In this document: positions 12,101 to 19,600 of the stretch, in pieces
How positions within the stretch are numbered: the stretch's first letter is position 1
Layout: every line of letters begins with the position of its first letter
NCBI GenBank assembly: GCA_029964075.1
Contig: CM057130.1
Coordinates: 6,262,001-6,326,000, forward strand
Reading direction: 5' to 3'
Length of the DNA stretch: 64,000 nucleotides
Source: Patiria pectinifera
Taxonomy: Eukaryota; Echinodermata; Asteroidea; Valvatida; Asterinidae
Notes under the pieces: generated by a model
Databases searched by the model: none
What the model was told of the DNA's origin: nothing
Seen by the model: the letters and a program-made list of their open reading frames with translations, nothing else
Translations under genes and position numbers: made by a program

Positions 12101-15100
12101 GTAATGATGATCAAGATGTGTTCAGTGAAAAGTCTGAAATCGTGTTTTGTTTTAAGTTATTAAGCACATTGAGGGGAACATGTCAAACTTTAGTCTTATT
12201 CTATAACTGTGCAAGATGCCACGTATCCATGCGCTGATGTTTTTCCAAAGAACAGTCGATGAGAATGTTTTTCTGATTGCTTTCTTTAATTCCCCAGCTG
12301 TGAGGCCATAGTTTCCAACAGCTCTCCCCAGCCACCCAGACGGGACACCCTGTGTGTCTCCGACACGGCACATCTCAATCCTCTGGACAAAAGTGAGTGC
12401 TCTTTCATTCAGATTAGCTGCTGTTCTTTTTTGTCTTTCTCAACCTCACTTTTTCTGGTTTGGATAGTGATTTACCTTGAAATAGTTCTGACCATGCTAC
12501 ATTTGAGTTTCATCCCGGTTTTTTTTTTTTAATTATGAAAAAAATTATATGGTATACATTTTGCATTTGACAGCGCTCATGGACGTCTCCAAGCGAGGTG
12601 ATGTGGCCAAGTTCTCCGAGTTACACCGGAAGGGTGCCTACCTGATGACCGTTGACCAGCATGGGATGAACGCCCTCCATCATGCGGCCAGATTCGGCCA
12701 CAAAGACATTGTCCAGTATCTCATTGAAAACGGTAAGTACAAACTACCCAACTGTCACAGCAGAGTCTTTCTTTTTTTGTAAGTTCCACTTCTTGCTTCA
12801 GTGATACTGTCAAGTATACCTGGCCAAATAAAACTAAAGGTACAAGAAAATAGGAGTTCTGAATGTTGGATTTTTATACCTAACATATGGAATAAGGCAT
12901 AGGCAATATGGCATTCTTCATTGGTTCTGCAAGCTGTAGCAATTGTTCCTCTTCTGTACCTCCATAGGCTGAGCTCATAAGCAAGCGCCAATATGGTAGC
13001 TTTACTGCATGGTTATAAATCCAACTTGACCCCAAGGACGTCATGTTGCTAAGCTGTCGTGATGCACTGATGCCTCCCTGACATTTAGTGGCAGCAATCT
13101 GACTAAATAGAATAACAGTCATTGTACTTGAGCCTGGTCCCAAAATCTGTTAACCCACGTTTGCACTAGACTCCAAGTTTCACTTTCATGGCAGATGATG
13201 CTTTACAAATTTATTGCAAAACTGGCTGAGAACCAATCAAAAGAACTACACATTGTATAGCACTTCAGCTGGTAACCAGTCATTGCTTAGCAAAAGTACC
13301 ATCTGTCCTTAGCTCCTGCATGACATGGAGTACCAAAGTGAATACGTCACGCGCACAAAATGTGTGTGAAAGACATTAGCGTGTGATTCAGCCTGTGAAC
13401 CAACATGCGCGCGTACTCCATTCGTTTGCACTACACTTTCTGGTTCTAAATGACGTCACACTTCCGTACTCCATTGTCCCTGACTTACTAGGATATCGCT
13501 AACGTCACTTCCACCCCTGTCCACAGCCCCTGTTAGCATCCTGGACGCGGTAGACTTTGAGAAGAACCAGACGGCCTTACACAAAGCAGCGTGGTACATG
13601 CGCCGCACCATCTGCGCCATGCTGGTCGAAGCCGGTGCCTCGCTAACCAAGACGGACTACCAGGGAAACACCCCCCGGCTCCAGGCCCTGAAAGCTGACG
13701 ACCTGGAACTGGCTGCTTACCTAGAAAGTAAGACCAAAGAGGGATCCACCTCGTCCTCAGACGTTTAAGGCCAAGCGACAGAGCATTCGCGTTTCGCGTA
13801 CCCAGGCAGGTGGATAAATCAGTGTCCCATGTCTTCTTTTTTTTGCGATCAGTTTGGTTTCGGGTTTGGTGGTTGGTTTTCATTGGTCATTTCTTTTTTT
13901 CTGATTTTGAAATGATTGTAATTTTTTTTTGGTGTACTTCATTGGCATGACTGTTTCCCATTCATATGACCCGAGAAAAATCCCTGTCATTTTGAGCCGA
14001 AAAGGTGGAAGGTTCAACGCCATGCATGTACCTTGCATTCATGTACCTTGCATTGAATGCTTAAAACGTATTTTTTTTTGTCTTTCAATGTATTGGATGA
14101 GATTTAATGTATGCCAAATAAAACAAAAAATCATGGTTATGGTTCAGAATGTCTTGTTGTCAAACAGAAAAATAAGCATTGTAAAATACCTGTACATTTA
14201 ACCTCTTTTGAAGAAATAAAGTGAATGATATCGAATAGCATTGCCTGACAATGTGGCATACATTTTGACCAGACAATAAATCAGGGGCGTAAATCCTATG
14301 GGGACGGGGGTAAATATCCCCCCACTTTTTCGTGATGAAAAAAAAAAATTGGATTGTGAGGTATTTTTCGAACATCCCAACAACAAAAATGTATTCAAAA
14401 GCACTGAAAAGTGGAGAAACAAAGTACAAAAGCTTTAAAAATGCGCCTTTTTGATGTAAGCGCGAGTCTACATACATTGTACATCTATATCCTGAAGAGC
14501 GTCCCCTAGTGTAATGTGGTGTCCAGTCCCCCCCCCCCCCCCCTCCCACTGCCTTTCGCTTTTTGAATTTCCGCAGCCGGACAATTTGTGGATTGTGGTC
14601 GTCCCCCATCCCCCCACTCGCCGGCACAGATTTACGCCACTGCAAAATCTAACAAGTTCATCCAATTGATTAAATTGTATTATCGTCTCATCGTAAAGAA
14701 AATAAATAAAATAGATAAGACAATCCATGTTCTGCCTGCCTTGATGATGATGACCATTTGAGTTTGTTGAGATTGTGTGTGTGAATTCATCCATATAACT
14801 GCTCATTCCATATGCATGAAAGTCATTCGTGTTGGCTACTTAAGCTTTTTAAAAAATGATTTAGATTGACCCTCCTTGACCATCCCAACCACCAACCCTG
14901 ACAAACACCCCCACAAACACCCTGCCACCTGCACTGACATTATTTCCCCTCTGTCATGGTAAATAACAGGGGAAAAAGACATCCACTGTATGCAAACTGC
15001 TTAAAATGAGTTTAATATGAAAACAAAACAAAACTGATTTATGCAAACTTACTATATGTTCCATTGGCCTTTTTGAGAAGCTGTAATATACTCAAAGATC

Positions 15101-16615
15101 ATCAATCAAAAAAATTCCAAAAGGACAACTTTTTTTAAAAAAAAGTGATCTCTTGTTCTCTTTAACTTCCTAAATTTTACTTTTATAGCATCATTAGAAC
15201 TCAGTTTATTACAAGCAGGTTGCATACAGGTAGAATCTTTTTTTCACAAATTAAGTTGTTTTGATGGTAAGTTTTTTTTGTACCTTTAACTCATGCAAAA
15301 TGTTAGGATGCGATTGTGTCAAAGTTTAACATGCAAAGCGTGGTGCAAATTTCATTGAGCTGTGTTTATGGAGTGATACACATGTAATAGGCTGGAAGTC
15401 AAGAAACCACACCAAGTCTTTGCAGAGGAATAATTTGCGAATTGTGCAAGCCAGCACAGAGTACAAAAGTCACAGTTAACCTCCCGAAACGGGGTTGATT
15501 AGTTAAAACAAAAATAAACCCCCCAAAAAATAGAAAGATAAAAAAACGAAAAATACACTGTAAATGAAAATCAAAGAGGTTACTGATTGCTAAAAGTTAT
15601 CTGCATCATTATTTGAAGACTTTAATTGTAACTTGAGATATATTTAATTGTTTCTGGTATAAATAATCAAAAGTTTCTTTTGAGATTTGTATTTCATGGT
15701 CTAGCCCGTCACATGATCTTTGGGGCCAGCAAACAAATGATAAAACAGCAAGAAGTTCTGGCTCATTGGTGTTGGCTTTAAATGCTACATGTATGTCGTA
15801 ACAGCAGTCACTCATTGGAAACTCGAGTATTACTTAACGTCACAAAAGTCTAGATATTCCAAAGTTGGCCTGAAAGAACCGATGAATGCTGCTACTCTGG
15901 TCAAGAATATTCCTGAGGGAATTTAATATTTGTATATTACAAATATTGCAAATTGCTTACTGACTGGATTGACCTGAAATATTTATATAAAAAAAAATGA
16001 GAGGGCCTAACTTTTCGATCTGGCAAAACCTTTTCCATCAATATACTGGGGCTGTGTCATTTTTAGATATCGGTCTACTCTACACTTTTAACAATATGTC
16101 ATAAAAAAGTGACGTTCAGCAATCAACCTCTTTAACAGGGCATCCCTTTTTTATTCATTGGTTCTGATTTCCATCAGAACCTATTTTGGGCTCCCAACAG
16201 TACCGCCGACCCTGTCTGGAACCCCCACTAAAAAAAGTAACAACTGAAAAAAATGAATACGAAATTTAGGCGGTCAAGCTCTGTGTTAGAAGCTATAGAA
16301 AATACCAAAGTTTTTTGCCAAGTACATATACAGTGTATAGCAACTATTGTAATCCCAGATGATGCGAGGGTGTTGCCTTACAACGCATGGGGGTCTACAG
16401 TTCACCTTCACTGCTATGTCATGGCTGCCACTACAATACGCTGCAGAGTTTACCATGTTAATTCTTGGTAACTTGTTTAGATGGAAACAAAGCATTCTGT
16501 TTTGGAGGATGTTATTTATTTCCTTGGCATGATTTCTTTGTTTTTGTCTCTGTATCATCTAGGCCGGGAACGCTATCAGCTCATGTTATCAGAGGATCAC
16601 GAAACAGCGGTATAG
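64..16615 (+). CDS. DGKZ/DGKI-like: Diacylglycerol kinase zeta/iota-type, 3' part of gene (13 exons, N terminus outside window)
   Basis: This enzyme phosphorylates diacylglycerol to phosphatidic acid and so ends DAG signalling at membranes or in the nucleus. Coding exons are 64-134, 961-1109, 2578-2770, 3492-3600, 5934-6133, 7119-7219, 7416-7568, 8545-8803, 10071-10178, 12298-12392, 12574-12732, 13527-13727 and 16563-16615. All phases join, giving 616 residues in the window. Visible landmarks in order are GYTDEP (end of the catalytic domain), the accessory domain with [29 protein letters not shown](F)[21 protein letters not shown] and RIQVSR, then [17 protein letters not shown], a variable linker, ankyrin repeats with LHHAA and LHKAA, and a final ETAV. 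This order matches type IV DGKs (zeta, iota, insect rdgA). C1 domains, any MARCKS-like segment and most of the kinase core must lie upstream. Zeta and iota cannot be separated here, because invertebrates may carry one pre-duplication gene. Confidence 0.93.
449..700. mobile_element. MITE-like foldback element with 32-bp terminal inverted repeats
   Basis: Bases 449-480 and 669-700 are inverted copies with one mismatch; the core is AAGCTACATGAGTCGTTTGT. The 252-bp element has no coding capacity and lies in a DGK intron. It looks like a non-autonomous DNA transposon. Confidence 0.85.
961..1109 (+). CDS. DGK exon b: linker and start of accessory domain
   Basis: One base completes the split Arg codon, then the frame reads [11 protein letters not shown] and continues to [14 protein letters not shown] and LDFHESR. 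The acceptor is CCCAG at 956-960 and the donor is GTAAAG at 1110. The start of the accessory domain is recognisable by the FNNYFSLG motif. Confidence 0.93.
1400..1570. mobile_element. Foldback MITE, GGGTGCRTTCGAGCGTG family, copy 1
   Basis: The left end (GGGTGCATTCGAGCGTG) and right end (CACGCTCGAACGCACCC) are inverted. The palindrome extends to CATAGG/CTATG at the borders. The inside also pairs (ACTCCTG ... CAGGAGT). It is non-coding. Confidence 0.85.
1758..2055 (+). mobile_element. Dispersed ~300-bp MITE family A, copy 1
   Basis: Shared blocks across copies include GCCATTTT, GTTCCCTGAATGT, GTTGAATGGG, CCAGACT, ATTCATCAGAGCAGACTG, TTTCATTTCTCTTC and ATATGGCCGA. The ends form imperfect inverted repeats (CTTATTCATGAGG...GCCATTTT against TATGGCCGACTTGTGAAT). 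Confidence 0.85.
2107..2474. mobile_element. Foldback MITE, same family, copy 2, interrupted by a retroposon
   Basis: The left end GGGTGCGTTCGAGCGTGCTA and right end GCATGCTCAAATGCACCCC match copy 1. Internal blocks (ACACGAG, CGGCAGGAGTA, TACTCCTGCACC, GCACGCAACATTT) are in the same order but separated by about 182 extra bases at 2243-2424. Confidence 0.82.
2243..2424 (-). mobile_element. 5'-truncated non-LTR retrotransposon fragment nested in a MITE
   Basis: The insert is bounded by a 10-base direct repeat GAGAGTAATG (2233-2242 and 2415-2424), which looks like a target-site duplication. On the minus strand it encodes [17 protein letters not shown] and then a [10 protein letters not shown] segment. 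This resembles the short conserved tail found after the reverse transcriptase in many invertebrate non-LTR elements. Its minus-strand 3' end is a GCATT/GCATC repeat tail. The family is not identified. Confidence 0.65.
2578..2770 (+). CDS. DGK exon c: accessory domain
   Basis: It reads [18 protein letters not shown], continues through SSKDLT-like and CDGID segments, and ends ILLLNIPK. The acceptor is TACAG and the donor is GTAAGT at 2771. It enters in phase 1 and leaves in phase 2. Confidence 0.94.
2771..3491 (+). other. DGK intron c-d; no gene seen
   Basis: A 138-codon open frame runs through it (2971-3387) but has lysine- and phenylalanine-rich, AT-driven composition and no family resemblance, so I do not call it. 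A GTT microsatellite lies at about 3461-3485. Confidence 0.6.
3492..3600 (+). CDS. DGK exon d: accessory domain
   Basis: It reads [16 protein letters not shown], then [19 protein letters not shown], with a CACAG acceptor and a GTGAGT donor at 3601. The RHDDG.LEVIGF motif is diagnostic for the DGK accessory domain. Confidence 0.95.
3678..3972 (+). mobile_element. tRNA-derived SINE
   Basis: It has an A-box-like TGGTCCAGTGG (3689-3699) and a B-box-like GGTTTGAATCC (3733-3743). After this comes the body GCCCTTGGGCAAGACACTTA and ACCCAGGAGTATAAATGGGT, typical of SINEs in marine invertebrates. It ends TGCTTTATAAGCACTACGAT and an ATT repeat tail. It sits in a DGK intron. Confidence 0.82.
4845..4945 (+). 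repeat. Degraded fragment of MITE family A
   Basis: It shares GTCATGTTCCCTG, ACCAGACTATTT and TTCCAGCCTCACTTT with the family but is diverged in between. The call is tentative. Confidence 0.45.
5737..5845. repeat. ACATGT palindromic microsatellite
   Basis: This is a degenerate run of TACATG/ACATGT units that is self-complementary throughout. It is the first of three such tracts in the window. Spurious open frames on both strands arise from it. Confidence 0.85.
5934..6133 (+). CDS. DGK exon e: accessory domain with GGHGER and VDGEPC motifs
   Basis: It reads [55 protein letters not shown]. The acceptor is CACAG and the donor GTGAGT at 6134. The basic KPKRRGS stretch near its end corresponds to a conserved basic segment in mammalian DGK zeta. 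Confidence 0.95.
6210..6233. repeat. TAA microsatellite
   Basis: A run of about seven TAA units lies just inside the DGK intron after exon e. Confidence 0.85.
6743..6884. mobile_element. Short MITE family B, copy 1 (142 bp)
   Basis: The ends are inverted: GGCCATCTTAGAGGGC on the left and GCCCTCTAAAATGGCTGCC on the right. The middle carries AATTCAGTAACAA and CAAAAGGTTCAC. A second copy lies at 60894-61038. Confidence 0.82.
7119..7219 (+). CDS. DGK exon f: [13 protein letters not shown] segment
   Basis: It reads [20 protein letters not shown], then [13 protein letters not shown], with a CCTCAG acceptor and a GTAAGA donor. RIQVSR.SMHDYE.L.YDKE is a signature of type IV DGKs just after the accessory domain. 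Confidence 0.94.
7416..7568 (+). CDS. DGK exon g: VPLGIIVV...WCFLD
   Basis: It reads [20 protein letters not shown] and ends [10 protein letters not shown]. The acceptor is CCACAG and the donor is GTGAGT at 7569. The last 43 coding bases with the donor are duplicated twice downstream (separate entry). Confidence 0.93.
7526..7840 (+). repeat. Three tandem copies of a 103-106 bp unit that includes an exon end and its splice donor
   Basis: Unit 1 (7526-7631) contains the last 43 coding bases of DGK exon g plus its GT donor and 63 bases of intron. Units 2 (7632-7737) and 3 (7738-7840) are increasingly diverged direct copies lying in the intron. The donor is GT in unit 1, GC (7675-7676) in unit 2 and GT (7775-7776) in unit 3. 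An in-frame TGA at 7589-7591 ends any read-through from exon g. Confidence 0.93.
8545..8803 (+). CDS. DGK exon h: [12 protein letters not shown] and variable linker
   Basis: It begins [20 protein letters not shown], continues [13 protein letters not shown], then becomes a Ser/Pro-rich linker ending AAQLLQAR. The acceptor is ATACAG and the donor GTAGGA at 8804. The first half is strongly family-like and the second half is lineage-specific. Confidence 0.92.
9038..9241. mobile_element. Nested foldback element containing a tRNA-like B box
   Basis: A perfect 19-bp inverted repeat (ATTGGGTTTTGCCCTTCAC at 9038-9056 and its complement at 9223-9241) encloses a second inverted pair (GTGATTGTGAGA / TCTCACAATCAC). 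Inside is a reverse-strand Pol III B box, GGGTTCGAGTCCC (9117-9129). Confidence 0.75.
9412..9480. repeat. Small foldback remnant
   Basis: CCGTCGCCA (9412-9420) and TGGCGACGG (9472-9480) pair perfectly around G-run and C-run segments that also pair. It is probably a deleted transposon. Confidence 0.55.
10071..10178 (+). CDS. DGK exon i: acidic linker
   Basis: It reads [20 protein letters not shown], then [17 protein letters not shown], an acidic low-similarity linker before the ankyrin repeats. It is supported by the CCATAG acceptor, the GTACTC donor and exact phase fit on both sides. An optional (alternative) exon is possible. Confidence 0.75.
10217..10261 (+). promoter_or_regulatory. Two octamer (ATGCAAAT) motifs
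   Basis: Exact ATGCAAAT motifs, the POU/Oct binding consensus, occur at 10217-10224 and 10254-10261, each preceded by GAAT. They lie in the intron 39 bases after DGK exon i. Binding is inference. Confidence 0.35.
12298..12392 (+). CDS. DGK exon j: linker before ankyrin repeats
   Basis: It reads [20 protein letters not shown], then [12 protein letters not shown]. The acceptor is CCCCAG and the donor GTGAGT at 12393, and the phase fits both neighbours. The sequence itself is not conserved enough to recognise alone. Confidence 0.75.
12574..12732 (+). CDS. DGK exon k: first ankyrin repeat
   Basis: It reads [20 protein letters not shown], then [37 protein letters not shown] is a classical ankyrin helix pair. 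The acceptor is GACAG and the donor GTAAGT at 12733. Confidence 0.94.
12733..13526 (+). other. DGK intron between ankyrin exons k and l; no gene seen
   Basis: This 794-base intron is of ordinary AT-rich composition. I see no conserved reading frame or recognisable repeat in it. Confidence 0.7.
13527..13727 (+). CDS. DGK exon l: C-terminal ankyrin repeats
   Basis: It reads [50 protein letters not shown] and LELAAYLE, closely following mammalian DGK zeta. The donor used for the canonical form is GTAAGA at 13728, phase 1. If that donor is skipped the frame runs to a stop at 13766-13768 (separate entry). Confidence 0.93.
13728..13768 (+). CDS. Possible alternative DGK C terminus by intron retention
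   Basis: Without splicing at 13728 the frame continues [13 protein letters not shown] and stops at 13766-13768. The last residues S-D-V fit the class I PDZ ligand pattern (S/T at -2, hydrophobic at 0), as does the canonical ETAV. AATAAA signals follow at 14117-14122 and 14215-14220, so a short 3' UTR is possible. The sequence is seen directly; its use as a real isoform is inference. Confidence 0.4.
14117..14220 (+). terminator. Candidate polyadenylation signals inside the last DGK intron
   Basis: AATAAA occurs at 14117-14122 and 14215-14220, 349 and 447 bases after the intronic stop at 13768. They could serve the alternative short isoform. Confidence 0.4.
14282..14642. mobile_element. hAT-like non-autonomous element (361 bp)
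   Basis: The termini CAGGGGCGTAAATC (14282) and GATTTACGCCACTG (ending 14642) are inverted with one mismatch in 14. CAGxGGCGTA ends are typical of hAT elements. The inside has long G and C runs. The flanks show no convincing 8-base duplication. Confidence 0.72.
16563..16615 (+). CDS. DGK terminal exon m: ETAV PDZ ligand
   Basis: After the split Ser codon (a|gc) it reads [16 protein letters not shown] then TAG. Mammalian DGK zeta ends with a similar Arg- and Tyr-containing stretch followed by ETAV, which binds syntrophin-type PDZ domains. The acceptor is CATCTAG at 16556-16562. It is only 53 coding bases long in a different frame from the longer open frame around it, so gene finders would easily miss it. 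Confidence 0.92.
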
Positions 16616-19600
16616 CAATGGGAGAAACACGCGACATCAGTGCCACCACTGAACATCTGGTATGTCAGTCACTCCATAAAACTATCAGTGTAATCAGTAA
16701 ACGGTGTAGGTTCCACCAGGAGTTTGCTGATGGAAACGAATAATTAAATAATCAAAGATGTTTTCCTGATGGTATCTGATATTTTGGATGTAAAAGTCGG
16801 TTAAAAAAATGGGGACCAAAGTTAGGTTGTTGTCAAGGTTTTGAAACTGTGACCCTTCAACTTTGTTAATACTGGAGACGGGGAGATGTTTATATATTAT
16901 AGTTGGAATGAGATTTTGAGAGAAGCAAGGGGCTGCCTGTTTTGCTGCAGGAACAACAGCGTCCTCTTTTGGTGAATCATAGGTCATGGTGCCACAGAAA
17001 TATGGCACAGCAAAAAATTTTAAAAAGATAAAAACAGAATGAGGTTCTAGTGGATGTGTGCTACTCAGAAGACAAAATTTTGAACTTTGGTGAAAAGCTC
17101 TTGTGCAGAATTCTCCATCGTCATCTAGCATCGCAGAAATCTACATGAAGAGCGCCCCCCGGAAGGCTTTGGTGCATACGTAAAGTGAACTGCAATAAAT
17201 GTGTACAGCTCGAGAGTGCAATGGAATGTGCTGCTGAATGTAATGTCTGTACAGTTTCACAATAACCTTTGACCCAATGTTGTAGACTCTGATTACAGGA
17301 GTTTGATTCAAGTGTGCATAAGAGGATTAGGGAAGGAATGGTATACGTTATGCGAGGTTGGGATCTATGACCTAGAATTGAGGTCAAGCATGTAAAAGAA
17401 GTTCCTGATAAATATTCATAAATTCAAGATACTCAAGTAATTACATTAAGATCGATTCTTTGAGGCAGCATTTATGTCACCTAATGATACTGAATAGTAG
17501 AAAACAAACGTATATTTTTTTCCACAATTTGTAATATTTCCAAGTCGGTGGTTAACCAGTGTTTATTCCATTTCTGTTGAAACATCTCGTTACCTGTTAC
17601 CCTTATGTCATTTGCAATGCAATGATGGTGCATCTGTGGGGTACCAGACTGGAGTTAATGCCCAACAAGATATATTGGTATATAAGGTCATTCAAACGCG
17701 AATAGATGAAAATAATAGTAAGATATTTTGTCAAAGATAAGAATTGAGACAATGGTGCTGATAGCGTGGTATTCTCTTTCTCACAGTATATAACCCTACC
17801 CGTTATTTTTGTTAAACTTAAATTTGAACTATCAATAGTTGATATATGAAACAGCTTTTCCTTTAAATTAAGAATTGATCTTTTATTTCAAATTATTTTT
17901 GATTCAATACTTAAATAACCTTGTAGGAAAATAGTTTATTGTACAGCACCTTGTATTTTTTTAAATGCACTTCAATTTATATTTTCTAATTAAAGCATTT
18001 AACACTATTGATTTATTTCGTCACCATATTTTATCCACACAACAACAAAAGAAATGGATACTGTTTAATCTTTGAAAGCAAAGAATTTTTGTTTTGTGAG
18101 CAGAATGAAGAGAATGGATATATTTTCCCTAACCGAATCATCTTAAAACTCGTAGGTAAACCTGTCTGCTCCATCTTTCAATCAATCGACTTATTTATCC
18201 TTCTTTAATTAATGGCTGCAAATTGCTTTCCATTCCCACCAATCAGTCTTCATTTTCAGTAGACATCCTGGAGAGGAAAAATAAAGAAATCGTCATTGTT
18301 TCAATGTAAATGATAAAAAGCCATTTGGAGATTTCTCTCTGAATTTGACTCAGTTTTTAGTATAAGGCCGTGTAAAATGAAAATATTGCTAAGGTACGTG
18401 AACGACCAAAAATAGTTATCTGGGGTGCATGATAATATTGTTCAGGTTGTCAAGGATGCCATTGTTTTTAGCTGGATCAAAAAAATCCTGCTGAAACTGA
18501 AAACAATTAGGTCCTCAAAATGTTAACATTTTTACATTATACCATTATATTTTTGGTGATATGTTATTTAAAGAGGAATATTAGCTAGATATCTTCTGTT
18601 GACTTTATTTTTGTTGTATGATTTTGACCATGTCACAAGCATCTGACCCATGCACTGGCTGCAGTGGTAAGTCTGTATTTAGAAGAAAAAAACTCTATAT
18701 TTTCTAGATGAATATTTTTCCTGTTTACAAAAAGTTACTAAGATGGTTTGGCTAAATAGAAATACGCTGTAATATTGCTCAGTTTTGGTAAGTCTTTTGA
18801 AGAGGCACCTTGATTTTTTAAGATATTTGTTGGAAGTTTTGATTGCAAGAGAACCTTCGTTATTTGGTATACATAGCACATGGAGCTCAATGGCACTACG
18901 CACCTATCTGCAAAATGCTTAGAGAGTCGGAGTTTATATAACAAATCATTTAGCTCGTCTTTTGTGCTGCCGTAATTATAGCTTTAAAGGAAGATATACA
19001 TGTGGGGTGCTGTGTATATAGCTATAGTGTAGTGAAAATTGGCTTTTGCTCAAAAATACCGAATCTTACAAATTGAGTTAATTATATTTATTGATTTTGC
19101 ATGCAGTTTTTGATGTGACGGTCAATTCTGTGCAAAGTTCCATTTTTTTATGCTCAGGTCGTTTAGTGCTTTTAAGCTTGAATCATTAATTCTAATTTTG
19201 TTGTAGCTTTTTGCTTCATTATATAGTTATGACGAACTTTCCTATCTGAAGACGAATGGAATGTCTCGAATCATTTGTGGTGTTCGATTTTGAGCGTTCC
19301 ATTTATCTTCTAGGGATGGTTTGCTGAGTAACTATTAAAAAAAAACACTCCACTGGGCAGCTAAAAAAAATGAGTGGCTGGTCGCCGTTGGTGGCGCACA
19401 CCAAAGGTTGAAGGTCATCTTTTTATGTAGTGACTTAAACATGACTGATATACTCAACCGACTGGAAAAAATGGATTGACAAATGAAGACAAAAGCCCCC
19501 CTTGCATTTCTTCTTACACACATTTTCAAAGGTAAACTTTTTAATAACTCGTTAGATAAAGTAGCTGCCATTTGAACTACCCCCTCTTGCGGTGCAAATG

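Noticed and set aside
14160..14645. 161-codon minus-strand open frame
   Set aside because: It runs across a hAT-like non-autonomous element with G/C runs; the frame is a by-product of that element.
16465..16743. 92-codon open frame around the last DGK exon
   Set aside because: The conserved product is in another frame ([16 protein letters not shown]); the longer frame is only a shadow.
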